In this document: piece after piece, positions 38,297 to 47,335 of the stretch | How positions within the stretch are numbered: the stretch's first letter is position 1 | How the letters are laid out: each line of letters starts with the position of its first letter | NCBI RefSeq assembly: GCF_002377905.1 | Contig: NZ_DFQS01000037.1 | Span: 1-64,000, forward strand | DNA length: 64,000 bases | Direction of reading: 5' to 3' | Origin: Psychrobacter sp. UBA3483 | Lineage (GTDB): Bacteria > Pseudomonadota > Gammaproteobacteria > Pseudomonadales > Moraxellaceae | Position numbers and translations under genes: made by a program | Notes under the pieces: generated by a model | The model's database searches: none | What the model was told of the DNA's origin: nothing | What the model saw: only the letters and a program-made list of their open reading frames with translations

Positions 38297-39172
38297 ATGG
38301 AATTTTTAGGTTTTACCGTCGATCTTGCTACCTTAACAGAAAATGCGATTAGCATTGCGCTTAAAATCGCATTTGCCTTATTGATATTTATGATAGGGCG
38401 CTGGTTAGCAAAGAAAATCGTTGCTATCAGCAATCGCATTATGCTACGCAGCCATTTAGAGGCGACAGCGGCCAATTTTTTAAGCCGCGTATTATATGGC
38501 ATATTATTGGTCATCGTGATTTTGGCAGCGCTTAGCAAAGTCGGTGTGCAGACTACTTCGGTCGTTGCTATCTTGGGCGGCGCGGCGGTGGCGATTGGTT
38601 TGTCACTCAAAGATCAGCTATCAAACTTTGCCGCTGGCATTATGATTGTGACCTTTCGCCCGTTTGTGCGCGGCGATTATGTGCAAATCAGCAGCTATAC
38701 CGGTACGGTCACCGAGATTACCTTGGTCAATACCCATTTAACGACCATCAATAATCACGACATCATCATTCCTAATAGCGATATCACCACCTCAGCGGTG
38801 ATTAACTATACGGCGTTACCCAACCGCCGCGTTGATATCACCGTTGGTATTGGTTATGACGCTGATATCGAAACCGCCAAAGATATTATGCTAAATTTGG
38901 CAAAAAACAATCCGATGGCCTTTACGGATCCAGCGCCGGTGATACGTGTGACCAACTTGGGTGACAATTCAGTCGATTTAACCTTAAATGTCTGGACCAC
39001 CAATGATGATTGGTGGGCGATGCAGTGCGATTTATTAGAACAATTCAAAAACGCCCTTGATGATAAAAATATCGACATTCCATTCCCGCAGCGCAGTGTG
39101 CATGTCAAAGGCTTAGATCAGATGATTAATCAGATGGATCAAGCACAAAAAACCATGTTAAAGAAAAGTTAA
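38297..39172 (+). CDS. mscS: Small-conductance mechanosensitive channel
   Basis: This channel releases solutes on sudden osmotic downshift. Three N-terminal membrane spans are followed by the pore helix region VVAILGGAAVAIGLSLKDQLSNFAAGIM, the beta domain (RPFVRGDYVQI) and the alpha/beta C-terminal domain with PFPQRSVHV. At 291 residues it matches E. coli MscS. It stands alone, converging on ybeY with only 15 bases between. Confidence 0.94.
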   Translation: MEFLGFTVDLATLTENAISIALKIAFALLIFMIGRWLAKKIVAISNRIMLRSHLEATAANFLSRVLYGILLVIVILAALSKVGVQTTSVVAILGGAAVAIGLSLKDQLSNFAAGIMIVTFRPFVRGDYVQISSYTGTVTEITLVNTHLTTINNHDIIIPNSDITTSAVINYTALPNRRVDITVGIGYDADIETAKDIMLNLAKNNPMAFTDPAPVIRVTNLGDNSVDLTLNVWTTNDDWWAMQCDLLEQFKNALDDKNIDIPFPQRSVHVKGLDQMINQMDQAQKTMLKKS

Positions 39173-39187
39173 ACAAGGCTAAAAGTC

Positions 39188-39844
39188 TTAGAGATAAGGA
39201 TTTGGTAGGCCTAACTCTGCCAAAATAACAATCTCAAAGCTTTCCATCTCATCTTGCTCATCTTGCCCAAGCTCATGGTCAAAGCCCAATAGGTGCAGTA
39301 TGCCATGTATCAATAAATGGCTGATATGCTGTGCCACGGTCTTGTTTTGCTCAGCCGCTTCACGTACCACTACAGCATGACAAATCACCAGCTCGCCAAG
39401 TGGTAGCGTTGGCATGAGACCAATGATTGCCGCTGGCAAGTCGCTTGGGTAAGATAGAATATTGGTAGCATAGTCTTTGCCGCGCGCCTCTAAATTCAGC
39501 TCTTGACCTTCGAGTGCATCGGTAATATAGATATCGAGCGCTTTGGTTTTTTCTTGCCATATCTCACTATCGATATCATCAAAGTAAGGCAGCGTCAGAC
39601 CATGGTTAATACGCTCATCGATATTATCCAGTGTCGCTATCATGACTTTTAACAGTTTTTCGCGAGGATAAAAGCTATCTAGTATCTCATCATCAATGCT
39701 ATCGGCGGCGCTTATATCAAGCACGGCTAAGCTGTCATTAGTATTAAGTGCGTCTAAGTTCTTATCGTTCTCATCATGATTAAAATGGCTATTAATATCT
39801 TCATCTAAGTGGTTGTCAGCGTCATTATGTTCGGTTGGGCTCAT
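39188..39844 (-). CDS. ybeY: Endoribonuclease YbeY
   Basis: This metal-dependent RNase acts in 16S rRNA maturation and ribosome quality control. The zinc motif HGILHLLGFDH is intact. At 218 residues it is about 60 longer than usual because of a very acidic, Asn/Asp-rich N-terminus (about residues 1-60), which may be disordered. It lies downstream of ybeZ, but with a terminator between them. The usual partners corC and lnt are absent here. Confidence 0.93.
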   Translation of the reverse strand: MSPTEHNDADNHLDEDINSHFNHDENDKNLDALNTNDSLAVLDISAADSIDDEILDSFYPREKLLKVMIATLDNIDERINHGLTLPYFDDIDSEIWQEKTKALDIYITDALEGQELNLEARGKDYATNILSYPSDLPAAIIGLMPTLPLGELVICHAVVVREAAEQNKTVAQHISHLLIHGILHLLGFDHELGQDEQDEMESFEIVILAELGLPNPYL

Positions 39845-39913
39845 GTCACCCTCCTTTTTATGTCAATGTGAAAATATCTAAGATTAATTAACTAGCAATA
39901 AATGATTAACACT

Positions 39914-39939
39914 AAAAAACCGGATATCAAATCCGGTTT
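39914..39939 (-). terminator. Intrinsic terminator between ybeZ and ybeY
   Basis: On the minus strand AAACCGGAT and ATCCGGTTT form a 9-bp stem around an 8-base-or-shorter loop, followed by a run of T. It lies about 30 bases past the ybeZ stop. Confidence 0.75.
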
Positions 39940-39969
39940 GTGTCATATATATACGTCGCTTAAAATAGA

Positions 39970-41070
39970 TTATAACTTAGCGGCGGCATCAGAAATGGCT
40001 TGTTTACGCTCTTGTTCTTTCATGCGCTCAAACTTGCGCTTTTCTTGTAGGGCAAGTTGCTCTTCATCAAAGACATCATAAGCTTCAACAATTTTTTGCA
40101 CCAATTGATGGCGCACGACGTCTTTTGAGTCAAACTTAGTGATATGAATCTCTTCGATACCGCTTAAGATATCCATCGCTTGCGCCAGACCTGATTTATG
40201 CCCACGCGGCAAATCGACCTGCGTGATATCACCAGTAATAACTGCCCGCGAACCAAAACCTAAACGGGTCAAGAACATCTTCATTTGCTCGGGCGTAGTA
40301 TTTTGCGCTTCATCTAAGATAACAAACGAATTGTTTAGCGTACGACCGCGCATATAAGCAAGCGGGGCGACCTCAATGATTTGCTTTTCGAGCATTTTAC
40401 CGACTTTATCAAAGCCAAGCATCTCATACAGCGCGTCATATAAAGGACGTAAATACGGGTCAATTTTTTGGGTCAAATCACCGGGTAAAAAGCCCAGTTT
40501 TTCACCAGCTTCTACCGCTGGGCGCACCAATAAAATACGCTCAATCTCGTTGCGCTCAAGCATATCGACCGCACAAGCAACTGCAAGATAAGTCTTACCC
40601 GTACCAGCAGGCCCAATACCAAACGACACATCAGAGGCTAAAATGTCTCTGACATAACGCTGCTGATTGCCACCGCGTGGGATGATTTTACCTTTACGGG
40701 TACGCAGACTAATCGGCGTAAAGTCAGTAGCGGCTTCCAAATTATCAGCATCTTCCTCGGCAGCCGATTGCTTATCGGCTTCTATATCTTCGTCACGGGC
40801 GATGCTCGATTGAATGATTAAGTGCAGCTCCTCGGCGCTAATATCTTTGGTATTTTGTGCTTCATCGACCATTTTATAAATGATGCGTTCGCCGCGCTCA
40901 ACGCCCAAAATATCGCCACTTAAACAAAAGTCGCTTTGGCGTTGGCTGATTTTAATATCGAGGCGTTCTTGGATGTATTTCATGTGGTTATTATATTCGC
41001 CAAGCACGGTTTTCAGCTGTGCTGGGGTCAACGATTCAAAATGTATACGGCGGCTTATGGAATCAGTCAA
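39970..41070 (-). CDS. ybeZ: PhoH-like ATPase YbeZ
   Basis: This PhoH-family P-loop ATPase is the usual partner of YbeY in RNA metabolism. Seen: an N-terminal KH-like region, Walker A GPAGTGKT, Walker B FVILDEAQNTTPEQM and VITGDITQVDLPRG. 366 residues with a Lys/Glu/Arg-rich C-terminus. The start is TTG (LTDSI read as Met), with AAGGA 7 bases upstream; there is no nearby ATG that keeps the domain whole. Confidence 0.94.
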   Translation of the reverse strand: MTDSISRRIHFESLTPAQLKTVLGEYNNHMKYIQERLDIKISQRQSDFCLSGDILGVERGERIIYKMVDEAQNTKDISAEELHLIIQSSIARDEDIEADKQSAAEEDADNLEAATDFTPISLRTRKGKIIPRGGNQQRYVRDILASDVSFGIGPAGTGKTYLAVACAVDMLERNEIERILLVRPAVEAGEKLGFLPGDLTQKIDPYLRPLYDALYEMLGFDKVGKMLEKQIIEVAPLAYMRGRTLNNSFVILDEAQNTTPEQMKMFLTRLGFGSRAVITGDITQVDLPRGHKSGLAQAMDILSGIEEIHITKFDSKDVVRHQLVQKIVEAYDVFDEEQLALQEKRKFERMKEQERKQAISDAAAKL

Positions 41071-41664
41071 GCGATTATCCTTGTATTTGGTTGCCCGCTG
41101 CTATGGTTAGTGCTTCTGTGCATTAGTGCTTTTATGCATGATAGTCGAGCGGGCTTTAGAGATAAAATAGTGAGTCGTGTTTCAATACTTTTTAATGGCG
41201 CTTATAACGGTTATGTAAATATTAAAAATAGTGCTAATAAATATGACGGCAAAATGTTGCTAAAAATAGTTATTAATAAAAACAGCTATGAATAAAATGA
41301 AGGTAAGAAGTAAATGCGCTGTCTTCATTATGGTAGATAGAATTTAAAATTCAAGCCATTTACAGGCGGGCAGGGCTTTGTTTTTGTATGGTGATTGCAA
41401 CTGTAGATCATACACCTTACACCGGAAACGGCAACAAAACTGTTTAGCCACTATGGTTAGTGTCAGGGCCACAGAATAAGGGACAAATTGTGGTAATCTA
41501 GAGCTTAAATACTAATGTTTAGATAACGGCGCTATGAAACTGGGCTAAAACTATTAAAGAAAGAAAGGCTTGCCAGAAAAAAACATTATTTTTGAGTGTT
41601 TTTTTGAGTGGAAAGTCATCGCGTCTAAATACGTGCTAAATGGGTCATAATAGGAATAATAACC
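41071..41664. other. Non-coding region between ybeZ and ubiH
   Basis: About 590 bases between divergent genes. A 119-codon plus-strand frame (40936-41295) lies partly antisense to ybeZ and has no sign of being a gene. A short direct repeat, CTATGGTTAGTG, occurs near 41101 and 41451. No other structure is clear. Confidence 0.5.
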
Positions 41665-42981
41665 ATGCAACATACTGAAGCAACTTTATCAACAACCAAT
41701 CCTGCCGAATCAGATCAGGCTAATAAAACGGCTATGACTGAACAGCAAGTACTTATCGCGGGCGGCGGGCATGTCGGCTTGTCGTTTGCGCTGTTACTCG
41801 CCCATCATGGTATCGCCAGTACCTTGCTAGAGAAAAACAGCTATCCAACCATCAGCCCCAATGACGACGCTAAGCGCACGCACTATTTAGACAGTCGCAA
41901 TACCGCGCTGTCACGGCGCACGGTGCAGATTTATCAAGAGATTGGGCTATGGGCTGAGCTACAAAGCCATGCTTGCCGGATTGACGCGGTAAAAATCAGC
42001 GAGCAAGGCAGCTTTGGACGCGCGCAATTAAATAAAGCCGAGGAGCAGGTTGAGTCATTTGGGCAAGTGATGGAAAACGCGTGGCTTGGGCGCAAGTTGT
42101 TATTGGCTGCCCAGCAAGAGCCGCTAATTACCTTGATTGATAACGCCAATGTGATAGCCGTTAGCCAACAAAGCGATGGCGTGACGTTAAGCTTTAGCTA
42201 TTACGGTGAAGAAGAGCATGAGCAGCAATTGCAAGCCAGCGTTTTAGTCGCTTGTGATGGTCGCGACTCTACCGTACGTCAGCTATTAGGTATCAGCACT
42301 ACCACTTATGATTATAAGCAGACGGCTATCGTTGGGGTGGTAGAGACCGATCAGCCGCATGAACATATTGCCATTGAGCGCTTTAGTCCGGCAGGGCCGC
42401 TTGCGGTGTTGCCATTGACTGATCCAGAAGGCGACGGCAATGATGAGTATCAAAAAGGTTATAGACGCTCAGTGGTTTGGGTTTGCCCAACTGGCGAAGA
42501 GACACAATATCTAGAAGATGATGCGCATTTCTTGGCGACCTTGCAGCAAGCTTTTGGCGCGCGCGCAGGCACGTTTAAAAAAGCCGGTCGCCGCGGCGCT
42601 TATCCACTGACGCGAGTGCTGGCAGACAAACAAGTCGATGGCCGCTGCGTCATCATGGGTAACGCGGCACACACCTTACATCCGGTCGCTGGGCAAGGGT
42701 TTAACCTCTGTATGCGCGATGCGCATGTGCTGGCAAAAATGATGAGTAGACAGGTGCTAAAAGGCGAAGATATCGGCAATCCGACTTTGCTCAAACGTTA
42801 TGAAAAAGCCCGTCAAACCGATCAAAAACGCGTCATTCGCTTTTGTGATGCCGTCGTACATGGCTTTACGCATCCAAATCCAGCGGTGAAGTTGGCACGT
42901 AACGTAGCTTTGGTTGCCTTTGATAAACTGCCAAATATTAAGCCATTAATTGCCAATTATGCGATGGGCTTAAAATCTTAG
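41665..42981 (+). CDS. ubiH: Ubiquinone biosynthesis hydroxylase UbiH
   Basis: This FAD monooxygenase hydroxylates the ubiquinone ring precursor (2-octaprenyl-6-methoxyphenol type). Seen: the dinucleotide fold AGGGHVGLSFALLLAHHG, the mid motif ACDGRDSTVRQLLG, and GNAAHTLHPVAGQGFNLCMRD (second FAD motif, split). The FGQVMENAWLGRKLL segment is closer to UbiH than to UbiF/UbiI. 438 residues including a polar N-terminal stretch of about 25. It is co-oriented with a paralogue at 44602, and the TnpB element lies between them. Confidence 0.88.
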   Translation: MQHTEATLSTTNPAESDQANKTAMTEQQVLIAGGGHVGLSFALLLAHHGIASTLLEKNSYPTISPNDDAKRTHYLDSRNTALSRRTVQIYQEIGLWAELQSHACRIDAVKISEQGSFGRAQLNKAEEQVESFGQVMENAWLGRKLLLAAQQEPLITLIDNANVIAVSQQSDGVTLSFSYYGEEEHEQQLQASVLVACDGRDSTVRQLLGISTTTYDYKQTAIVGVVETDQPHEHIAIERFSPAGPLAVLPLTDPEGDGNDEYQKGYRRSVVWVCPTGEETQYLEDDAHFLATLQQAFGARAGTFKKAGRRGAYPLTRVLADKQVDGRCVIMGNAAHTLHPVAGQGFNLCMRDAHVLAKMMSRQVLKGEDIGNPTLLKRYEKARQTDQKRVIRFCDAVVHGFTHPNPAVKLARNVALVAFDKLPNIKPLIANYAMGLKS

Positions 42982-43057
42982 TTCAATATACTGGTAAGTT
43001 ATTAAGCAAATAAAATCTATAATTTCAGCTGCTTCTAAACCACATAAATATGAGCGG

Positions 43058-43200
43058 TTGACATACTCCCACCACTTTCGCTAAGCTCAAGTGGGGGATT
43101 CTAAAAGCGTTAGCGCTTAGGCGACTTTCTCACGAATGTCACAAGTTTTCTGTTTCAAAGGGCGACCTTTACCGCGTCCTCCCTCCGCAGACAAAACGGC
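43058..43200 (-). ncRNA. Predicted omega RNA (reRNA) of the TnpB element
   Basis: TnpB proteins use a guide RNA made from the 3' end of their own gene and the right end of the element, with the guide taken from flanking DNA. The right-end hairpin and the TCAA terminus are visible. The following minus-strand bases, CCGCTCATATTTATGTGGTT (43057 to 43038), would be the guide. The 5' limit is an estimate. Confidence 0.55.
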
Positions 43201-44424
43201 ATGTCCTGCCGCTAATATATTACGAGCTGCATTAACATCTGCGTTCGTAACATACCTGCATTCGACGCACTCAAAGTTTGCTTGAGTGCGTCTATTTTCT
43301 TTGGCAATATGCTTGCATTCAAAGCAGGTTTGGCTGGTGTAACGTGGGTTTACTTTAATGAGTAACCCGCCTTGCCATTGTTGCTTGTACTCAAGCATAT
43401 TAACCATCATGCCCCAGCCTTGATCTAAGATTGATTTGTTTAATGCTGACTTGGCTTTGACGTTACGCCCTTTGTTTTCTAGCGTACCGCTTGCAGATTT
43501 CGACATATTGGCTACTTTTAAGTCCTCACAAGCAATCATGGCGTGGTTTTTGCTGATCGCGGTGGTGATTTTATGCAAGTAATCATGGCGAATATTGGCG
43601 ATGTGATGGTGTAATTTTTGAATCTTACGGTTCTGCTTTTTCCAGTTTTGACTGAATAAGACTTTTCTACTTAATTGGCGCTGTAATGCGGCCAGTTTAA
43701 TTTGATTGGCTTTAAAGCTGTTTTTGGGTTTGATGGTTTGACCGTCTGAGGTAGTAATCAGTTTAGTGATGCCCAAATCAATACCTATGGCACTTGTGGC
43801 AGGGTGTCGTGGATTTTCAGTTAGCTGCGTTTCGGTGCCAAACGACACGTACCAGTGACCTGATTTCTTGCTGATGGTGATGTTTTTAATGGTGCCGATG
43901 ATGTCTTGCGATTTTCTAAACTTCACAAAGCCAATACCGCTAGGTAGTTTGATGCGGTTGCCTTCAATACGGCAATACTTATCAAACTGAACAAGCCTGA
44001 TTGAGTCGCAGCCATCGGATTTACGTTTAAATCTTGGCATCAGTTGTCGTAGTTGAATCTCTGTGCCATCGCTTAGCTTAAAGAACTTGGGTTTTCGGAG
44101 CTTCTTTTTATTTTCTTTGAGCCTAGCATGAACTTTAGGGTCGAAAAATCGTGACCAAGCAGAGGCGAGATCACGTATTTTCTGCTGTAAAGACACGGCA
44201 TTGGCATGGGTTCTTAAGAAAGAAAAATCAGGATTGTTCTTTAGATCCATGATTTTATTAACCAAGTTGGTGGCATTAATAAATTCATTTTTGGCAAACA
44301 TCTCAAATGAGATCGCTAGTATTTGATTCCAAACAAAACGCGCAGAGCCGACAAGATTATTTAAAATAACCTGTTGCTCTACGTTAGGCTCAAGCCTAAA
44401 TTTATACGCCTTGTTGATTTTCAT
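43117..44424 (-). CDS. tnpB: TnpB RNA-guided endonuclease, full length
   Basis: This is the ancestor-type nuclease of Cas12; it cuts DNA next to a transposon-associated motif under omega-RNA guidance and helps the element persist. All catalytic parts are intact: RuvC Asp216 (GIDLG), Glu300 (CEDL) and Asp396 (NADVNAARN), plus the zinc finger CFEC (367/370) and CVEC (386/389). At 435 residues it has the N-terminal helix-turn-helix (KAYKFRLEP) and a basic C-terminus. It is not interrupted, so it may be active. It lies opposite to the ubi genes around it. Confidence 0.93.
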   Translation of the reverse strand: MKINKAYKFRLEPNVEQQVILNNLVGSARFVWNQILAISFEMFAKNEFINATNLVNKIMDLKNNPDFSFLRTHANAVSLQQKIRDLASAWSRFFDPKVHARLKENKKKLRKPKFFKLSDGTEIQLRQLMPRFKRKSDGCDSIRLVQFDKYCRIEGNRIKLPSGIGFVKFRKSQDIIGTIKNITISKKSGHWYVSFGTETQLTENPRHPATSAIGIDLGITKLITTSDGQTIKPKNSFKANQIKLAALQRQLSRKVLFSQNWKKQNRKIQKLHHHIANIRHDYLHKITTAISKNHAMIACEDLKVANMSKSASGTLENKGRNVKAKSALNKSILDQGWGMMVNMLEYKQQWQGGLLIKVNPRYTSQTCFECKHIAKENRRTQANFECVECRYVTNADVNAARNILAAGHAVLSAEGGRGKGRPLKQKTCDIREKVA

Positions 44425-44530
44425 TACCGCAACTAATTTTGTTTGATAGAATATAAATTCTAAATATTATTTAGATTTCATACAGTAGCTAATTTGTATA
44501 AAAATATAATAAACACTAGGCGAAATTCAC

Positions 44531-44553
44531 CTCCACCCTAATGTCGGGTGGAG
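44531..44553 (-). repeat. Left-end subterminal hairpin of the TnpB element
   Basis: CTCCACCC and GGGTGGAG form a perfect 8-bp stem with a 7-base loop. This lies about 105 bases upstream of the tnpB start and is the expected recognition hairpin for a TnpA-type transposase. Confidence 0.7.
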
Positions 44554-44601
44554 TCCTCTTTCGCTTTTAGATAGCATGAATAACGCGACAAAGGATGTTT
44601 T

Positions 44602-45894
44602 ATGAAAAATAACCATACGCTCATTATCGGCGGCGGTATCGTCGGTGCAACCCTTGCGCTAAAACTGGCGCAAGCTGAAATGCCAGTGACCATTATTGAT
44701 GCGCGCCCTGAACGTAGCGAGGCAGATTGGCAGCAGGTGCTTGGCAAGCGGGATGCGCGCGTTTATGCATTAAGTCTTGCCAGTATCAACTTACTCAAAG
44801 ACGTGGGCGCTTGGCAAAAGATAGCGGCATCAGAGCGTAAAGCCGATTATTCGCAAATGCAGGTCTGGCAGCTAAATGGTCGCGGCGAGTTACTGTTCGG
44901 CGATAGTGATGATGCTAATAATAGTAATGACAGCAGTAACAGCAATCAAAACTCTGAGACAAAAATGCTCGGTAGTATGGTTGAGCCCGCAGTTATTGAA
45001 TATGCATTGTGGCAGCGTTTAACTGCCGCTGATGTCAGCCAGTATTTAACTGTTATCGATGGGCAAAAGGTTGTCGATATGGACTGGCTTGGTAGCGCAC
45101 AAGGTTACCGTGTGACGCTAGATGACGGCACTGTGATTGACGTGCGTTTATTGGTTGGTGCTGACGGTCGCGGCTCGTTTGTACGCAGGCAGGCAGCCAT
45201 TGAGCTCGATGTGCTTGATTATAAGCAAACGGCGATTTGCTGCGCCATTCAAACCGACAAGCCGCATCGCGCAACCGCCCGTCAAACCATGCTACCGACT
45301 GGTACATTGGCATTGTTGCCGCTTGCTGATATTACTGATGAAGATAAAGCCAATCCGCAACATTGGCAGTCGATTGTATGGACATTGCCACGCAATCAAG
45401 CATTGGCATTGTTAGAAGAGGCGCCGCGCTATATCGCTGATAAATTGGCTGCTGCCAGCAATTATGAGCTGGGTGCTATCCATCAGATTGAATCAATTGC
45501 CAGCTTTCCGTTAGCGGCGCAGCAAGCAAAAAGCTACGTCGCCGATAATTTAGTTTTAATCGGTGATGCGGCACATGGTGTACATCCGCTGGCAGGTCAG
45601 GGGCTGAATTTGGGCATGCTCGATGTGAAGGCATTAAGTGAACAACTCACCCATGACTATGCGCGTAGCGGAAATAAGCTGTGGGGTACGAACCAAACCT
45701 TGCGTAGCTATGAGCGTCTGCGTCGTCCACATAATAGTCTGATGATGCATAGCTTTTCGGCGCTTAATTGGCTGTTTGCCGGCTCGCTTGCTCAGATGCG
45801 TCCGATTCAACAACTTCGTAATGAAGGCATGTATCGCGTCAGCAAAATCAAACCATTGATGCGTCTGTTTGCTAAGCAGGCGAGTGGGGTTTAA
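44602..45894 (+). CDS. UbiH/UbiF/UbiI-family FAD hydroxylase
   Basis: This is the second ubiquinone-type monooxygenase. Seen: IIGGGIVGATLALKLAQ, RDARVYALSLASINLLKDVGAW (more like UbiF/UbiI than UbiH), VGADGRGSFVRRQ and IGDAAHGVHPLAGQGLNLGMLD (split). 430 residues. An Asn/Ser-rich insert lies near residues 105-121. AAAGGATG precedes the ATG. Before the TnpB insertion it was probably downstream of ubiH in one operon. Which ring position it hydroxylates cannot be told. Confidence 0.85.
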   Translation: MKNNHTLIIGGGIVGATLALKLAQAEMPVTIIDARPERSEADWQQVLGKRDARVYALSLASINLLKDVGAWQKIAASERKADYSQMQVWQLNGRGELLFGDSDDANNSNDSSNSNQNSETKMLGSMVEPAVIEYALWQRLTAADVSQYLTVIDGQKVVDMDWLGSAQGYRVTLDDGTVIDVRLLVGADGRGSFVRRQAAIELDVLDYKQTAICCAIQTDKPHRATARQTMLPTGTLALLPLADITDEDKANPQHWQSIVWTLPRNQALALLEEAPRYIADKLAAASNYELGAIHQIESIASFPLAAQQAKSYVADNLVLIGDAAHGVHPLAGQGLNLGMLDVKALSEQLTHDYARSGNKLWGTNQTLRSYERLRRPHNSLMMHSFSALNWLFAGSLAQMRPIQQLRNEGMYRVSKIKPLMRLFAKQASGV

Positions 45895-45911
45895 CTGAAA
45901 AGGAGTTTGCT

Positions 45912-46514
45912 ATGAAAAAAAGTATATATTCGGCGATTATTGTTTTTGGCAGCGCTTTGGTCTTATCCGCATGTCAAACTACGCCACAATTAGTTGCGGC
46001 TAATCAGCAAGCGCCTATCATAGCGCCCGTCGTTCCGGCGATTTTAGACTCAGATGGCGATGGCGTTCCTGACGACATCGACCAGTGTCCTGCTACGCCG
46101 TGGAATGTAGTCATCGATGAAAGAGGCTGTCCTTTAGCGCCTATAGGGGTAGGTCTAAGAATGGAATATCGTGCTTTTTTTGACAAAGACAGTAGTAAGC
46201 TTTTGCCAAAGTACCAAGATGAACTGGATAAGGTCGGTATGAAAATGCAAGAGTACAAAGGCGCTATTCTATGGGTTGAAGGTCATAATTCAAGAACGGA
46301 GGTTGATAGCGCCGATTTAAACAATCCCAATTCGTTAGCGCAAGCTCGAGCTGATAATGTTAAAAACTATTTAATTTCAAAGTTTAACTTCGCTCCTGAC
46401 CGCATCACTACGATTGAGTATGGGGCAAATAGACCGATTGCGCCATCCGATACTGAAGAAGGCAATATGCTTAATCGGCGAGTTTATGCACTTGCGACTG
46501 AACCTGATAAATAA
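45912..46514 (+). CDS. OmpA-like lipoprotein with one calcium-type repeat
   Basis: The 200-residue product has a signal peptide and lipobox LSAC (Cys21), so it is probably an outer-membrane lipoprotein. A thrombospondin-3-like DSDGDGVPDDIDQCP repeat follows, then an OmpA-like domain (YRAFFDKDSSKLLPKY to NRRVYALA). In OmpA proteins a GHTD Asp and a later Arg hold diaminopimelate; here the first is replaced (GHNS) while the QARADNV Arg is kept. AAGGAG precedes the ATG, 17 bases after the hydroxylase gene. Confidence 0.86.
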   Translation: MKKSIYSAIIVFGSALVLSACQTTPQLVAANQQAPIIAPVVPAILDSDGDGVPDDIDQCPATPWNVVIDERGCPLAPIGVGLRMEYRAFFDKDSSKLLPKYQDELDKVGMKMQEYKGAILWVEGHNSRTEVDSADLNNPNSLAQARADNVKNYLISKFNFAPDRITTIEYGANRPIAPSDTEEGNMLNRRVYALATEPDK

Positions 46515-46582
46515 AAAATAACTTTATTAAAACGATTCGAGGCAACTCATAAAGTCTAATTAAATAAGGACTCCAATTCGAT

Positions 46583-47299
46583 ATGAAACTAAATTTCTAT
46601 CTAGTCAGCACCATTTTTTGTAGTTCTTTAGGGTTATCAGCGTGTCAAATCACTACAACTGCGCCGTCTAAAGAGTTACCTCAACATGAAAATATCAGGA
46701 CGATGCAAGCAGCGATTGATTCAGATGGTGACGGTGTGCTTGATGCTATAGACGAATGCCCTGAAACGCTACCTAACGTAGTAGTTGATACTAAAGGCTG
46801 TGAAATAATAATTGAGGGAGGCGAGGCGCTTGAGATGGAGTTTAGTGGATTTTTTCCATCCATGAGTAGTCAATTACCTGCTATTTATGATCCAGAATTC
46901 ACAAAAATGGCAGAAAAAATCACCGAGTATCCAGAAGCCAGTGTTTTTATTTTTGGTCATGCAGCTACAAATGAAATAGATGAAGATGCTTTAGCAACTT
47001 TTGGTTTCGATTCTTTATCACGCAATCGCGCGCTAATTATTAAGAATAATTTAGTTTTGCAACATAATATCGATGCTAAGCGTATCCGTACTTATGAGTG
47101 TTCAAATAAATTATTGGTTAAAGATACAGATTATATAAACCCTAGCTTTAGAGCGCTTAATTTGAAAGGTCTTGAGGCAAAACAACGCCGCGCAACTTTA
47201 ATGGCAAGTAGTGAAGTGCATGACTTAGAGAGTCTTGAATATGTGTCTTATATAAGAAGATACGGTAAGTACGCTAAGCATTGTGAACTGTTTGAATAA
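46583..47299 (+). CDS. Diverged OmpA-like lipoprotein paralogue
   Basis: This is a tandem relative of the preceding gene: lipobox LSAC, the same DSDGDGVLDAIDECP repeat and a degraded OmpA-like domain (FGHAATNE where GHTD is expected; RNRALIIKNN keeps the Arg). It is longer (238 residues), with a 40-residue C-terminal tail containing Cys. Its DNA is more AT-rich than that of its neighbour, which suggests relaxed selection or different ancestry. Peptidoglycan binding is doubtful. Confidence 0.8.
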   Translation: MKLNFYLVSTIFCSSLGLSACQITTTAPSKELPQHENIRTMQAAIDSDGDGVLDAIDECPETLPNVVVDTKGCEIIIEGGEALEMEFSGFFPSMSSQLPAIYDPEFTKMAEKITEYPEASVFIFGHAATNEIDEDALATFGFDSLSRNRALIIKNNLVLQHNIDAKRIRTYECSNKLLVKDTDYINPSFRALNLKGLEAKQRRATLMASSEVHDLESLEYVSYIRRYGKYAKHCELFE

Positions 47300-47335
47300 T
47301 AACGACTGATTTTCATCAACCGTTAAAAGTTATCC

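Larger units (their letters stand above)
43058..44565 (-). mobile_element. IS605/IS1341-type element carrying only tnpB
   Basis: The unit holds one tnpB gene and no tnpA, with a subterminal hairpin at each end: the right end at 43068-43097 and the left end at 44531-44553 (CTCCACCC/GGGTGGAG). On the minus strand the right end finishes GTGGTGGGAGTATGTCAA, as in many elements of this family. I place the right boundary at 43058; the left boundary is approximate. Without TnpA it needs a helper for movement. Confidence 0.8.

Noticed and set aside
40936..41295. A 119-codon plus-strand frame ahead of ubiH
   Set aside because: Its first part is antisense to the conserved ybeZ start region, and it has no good ribosome site.
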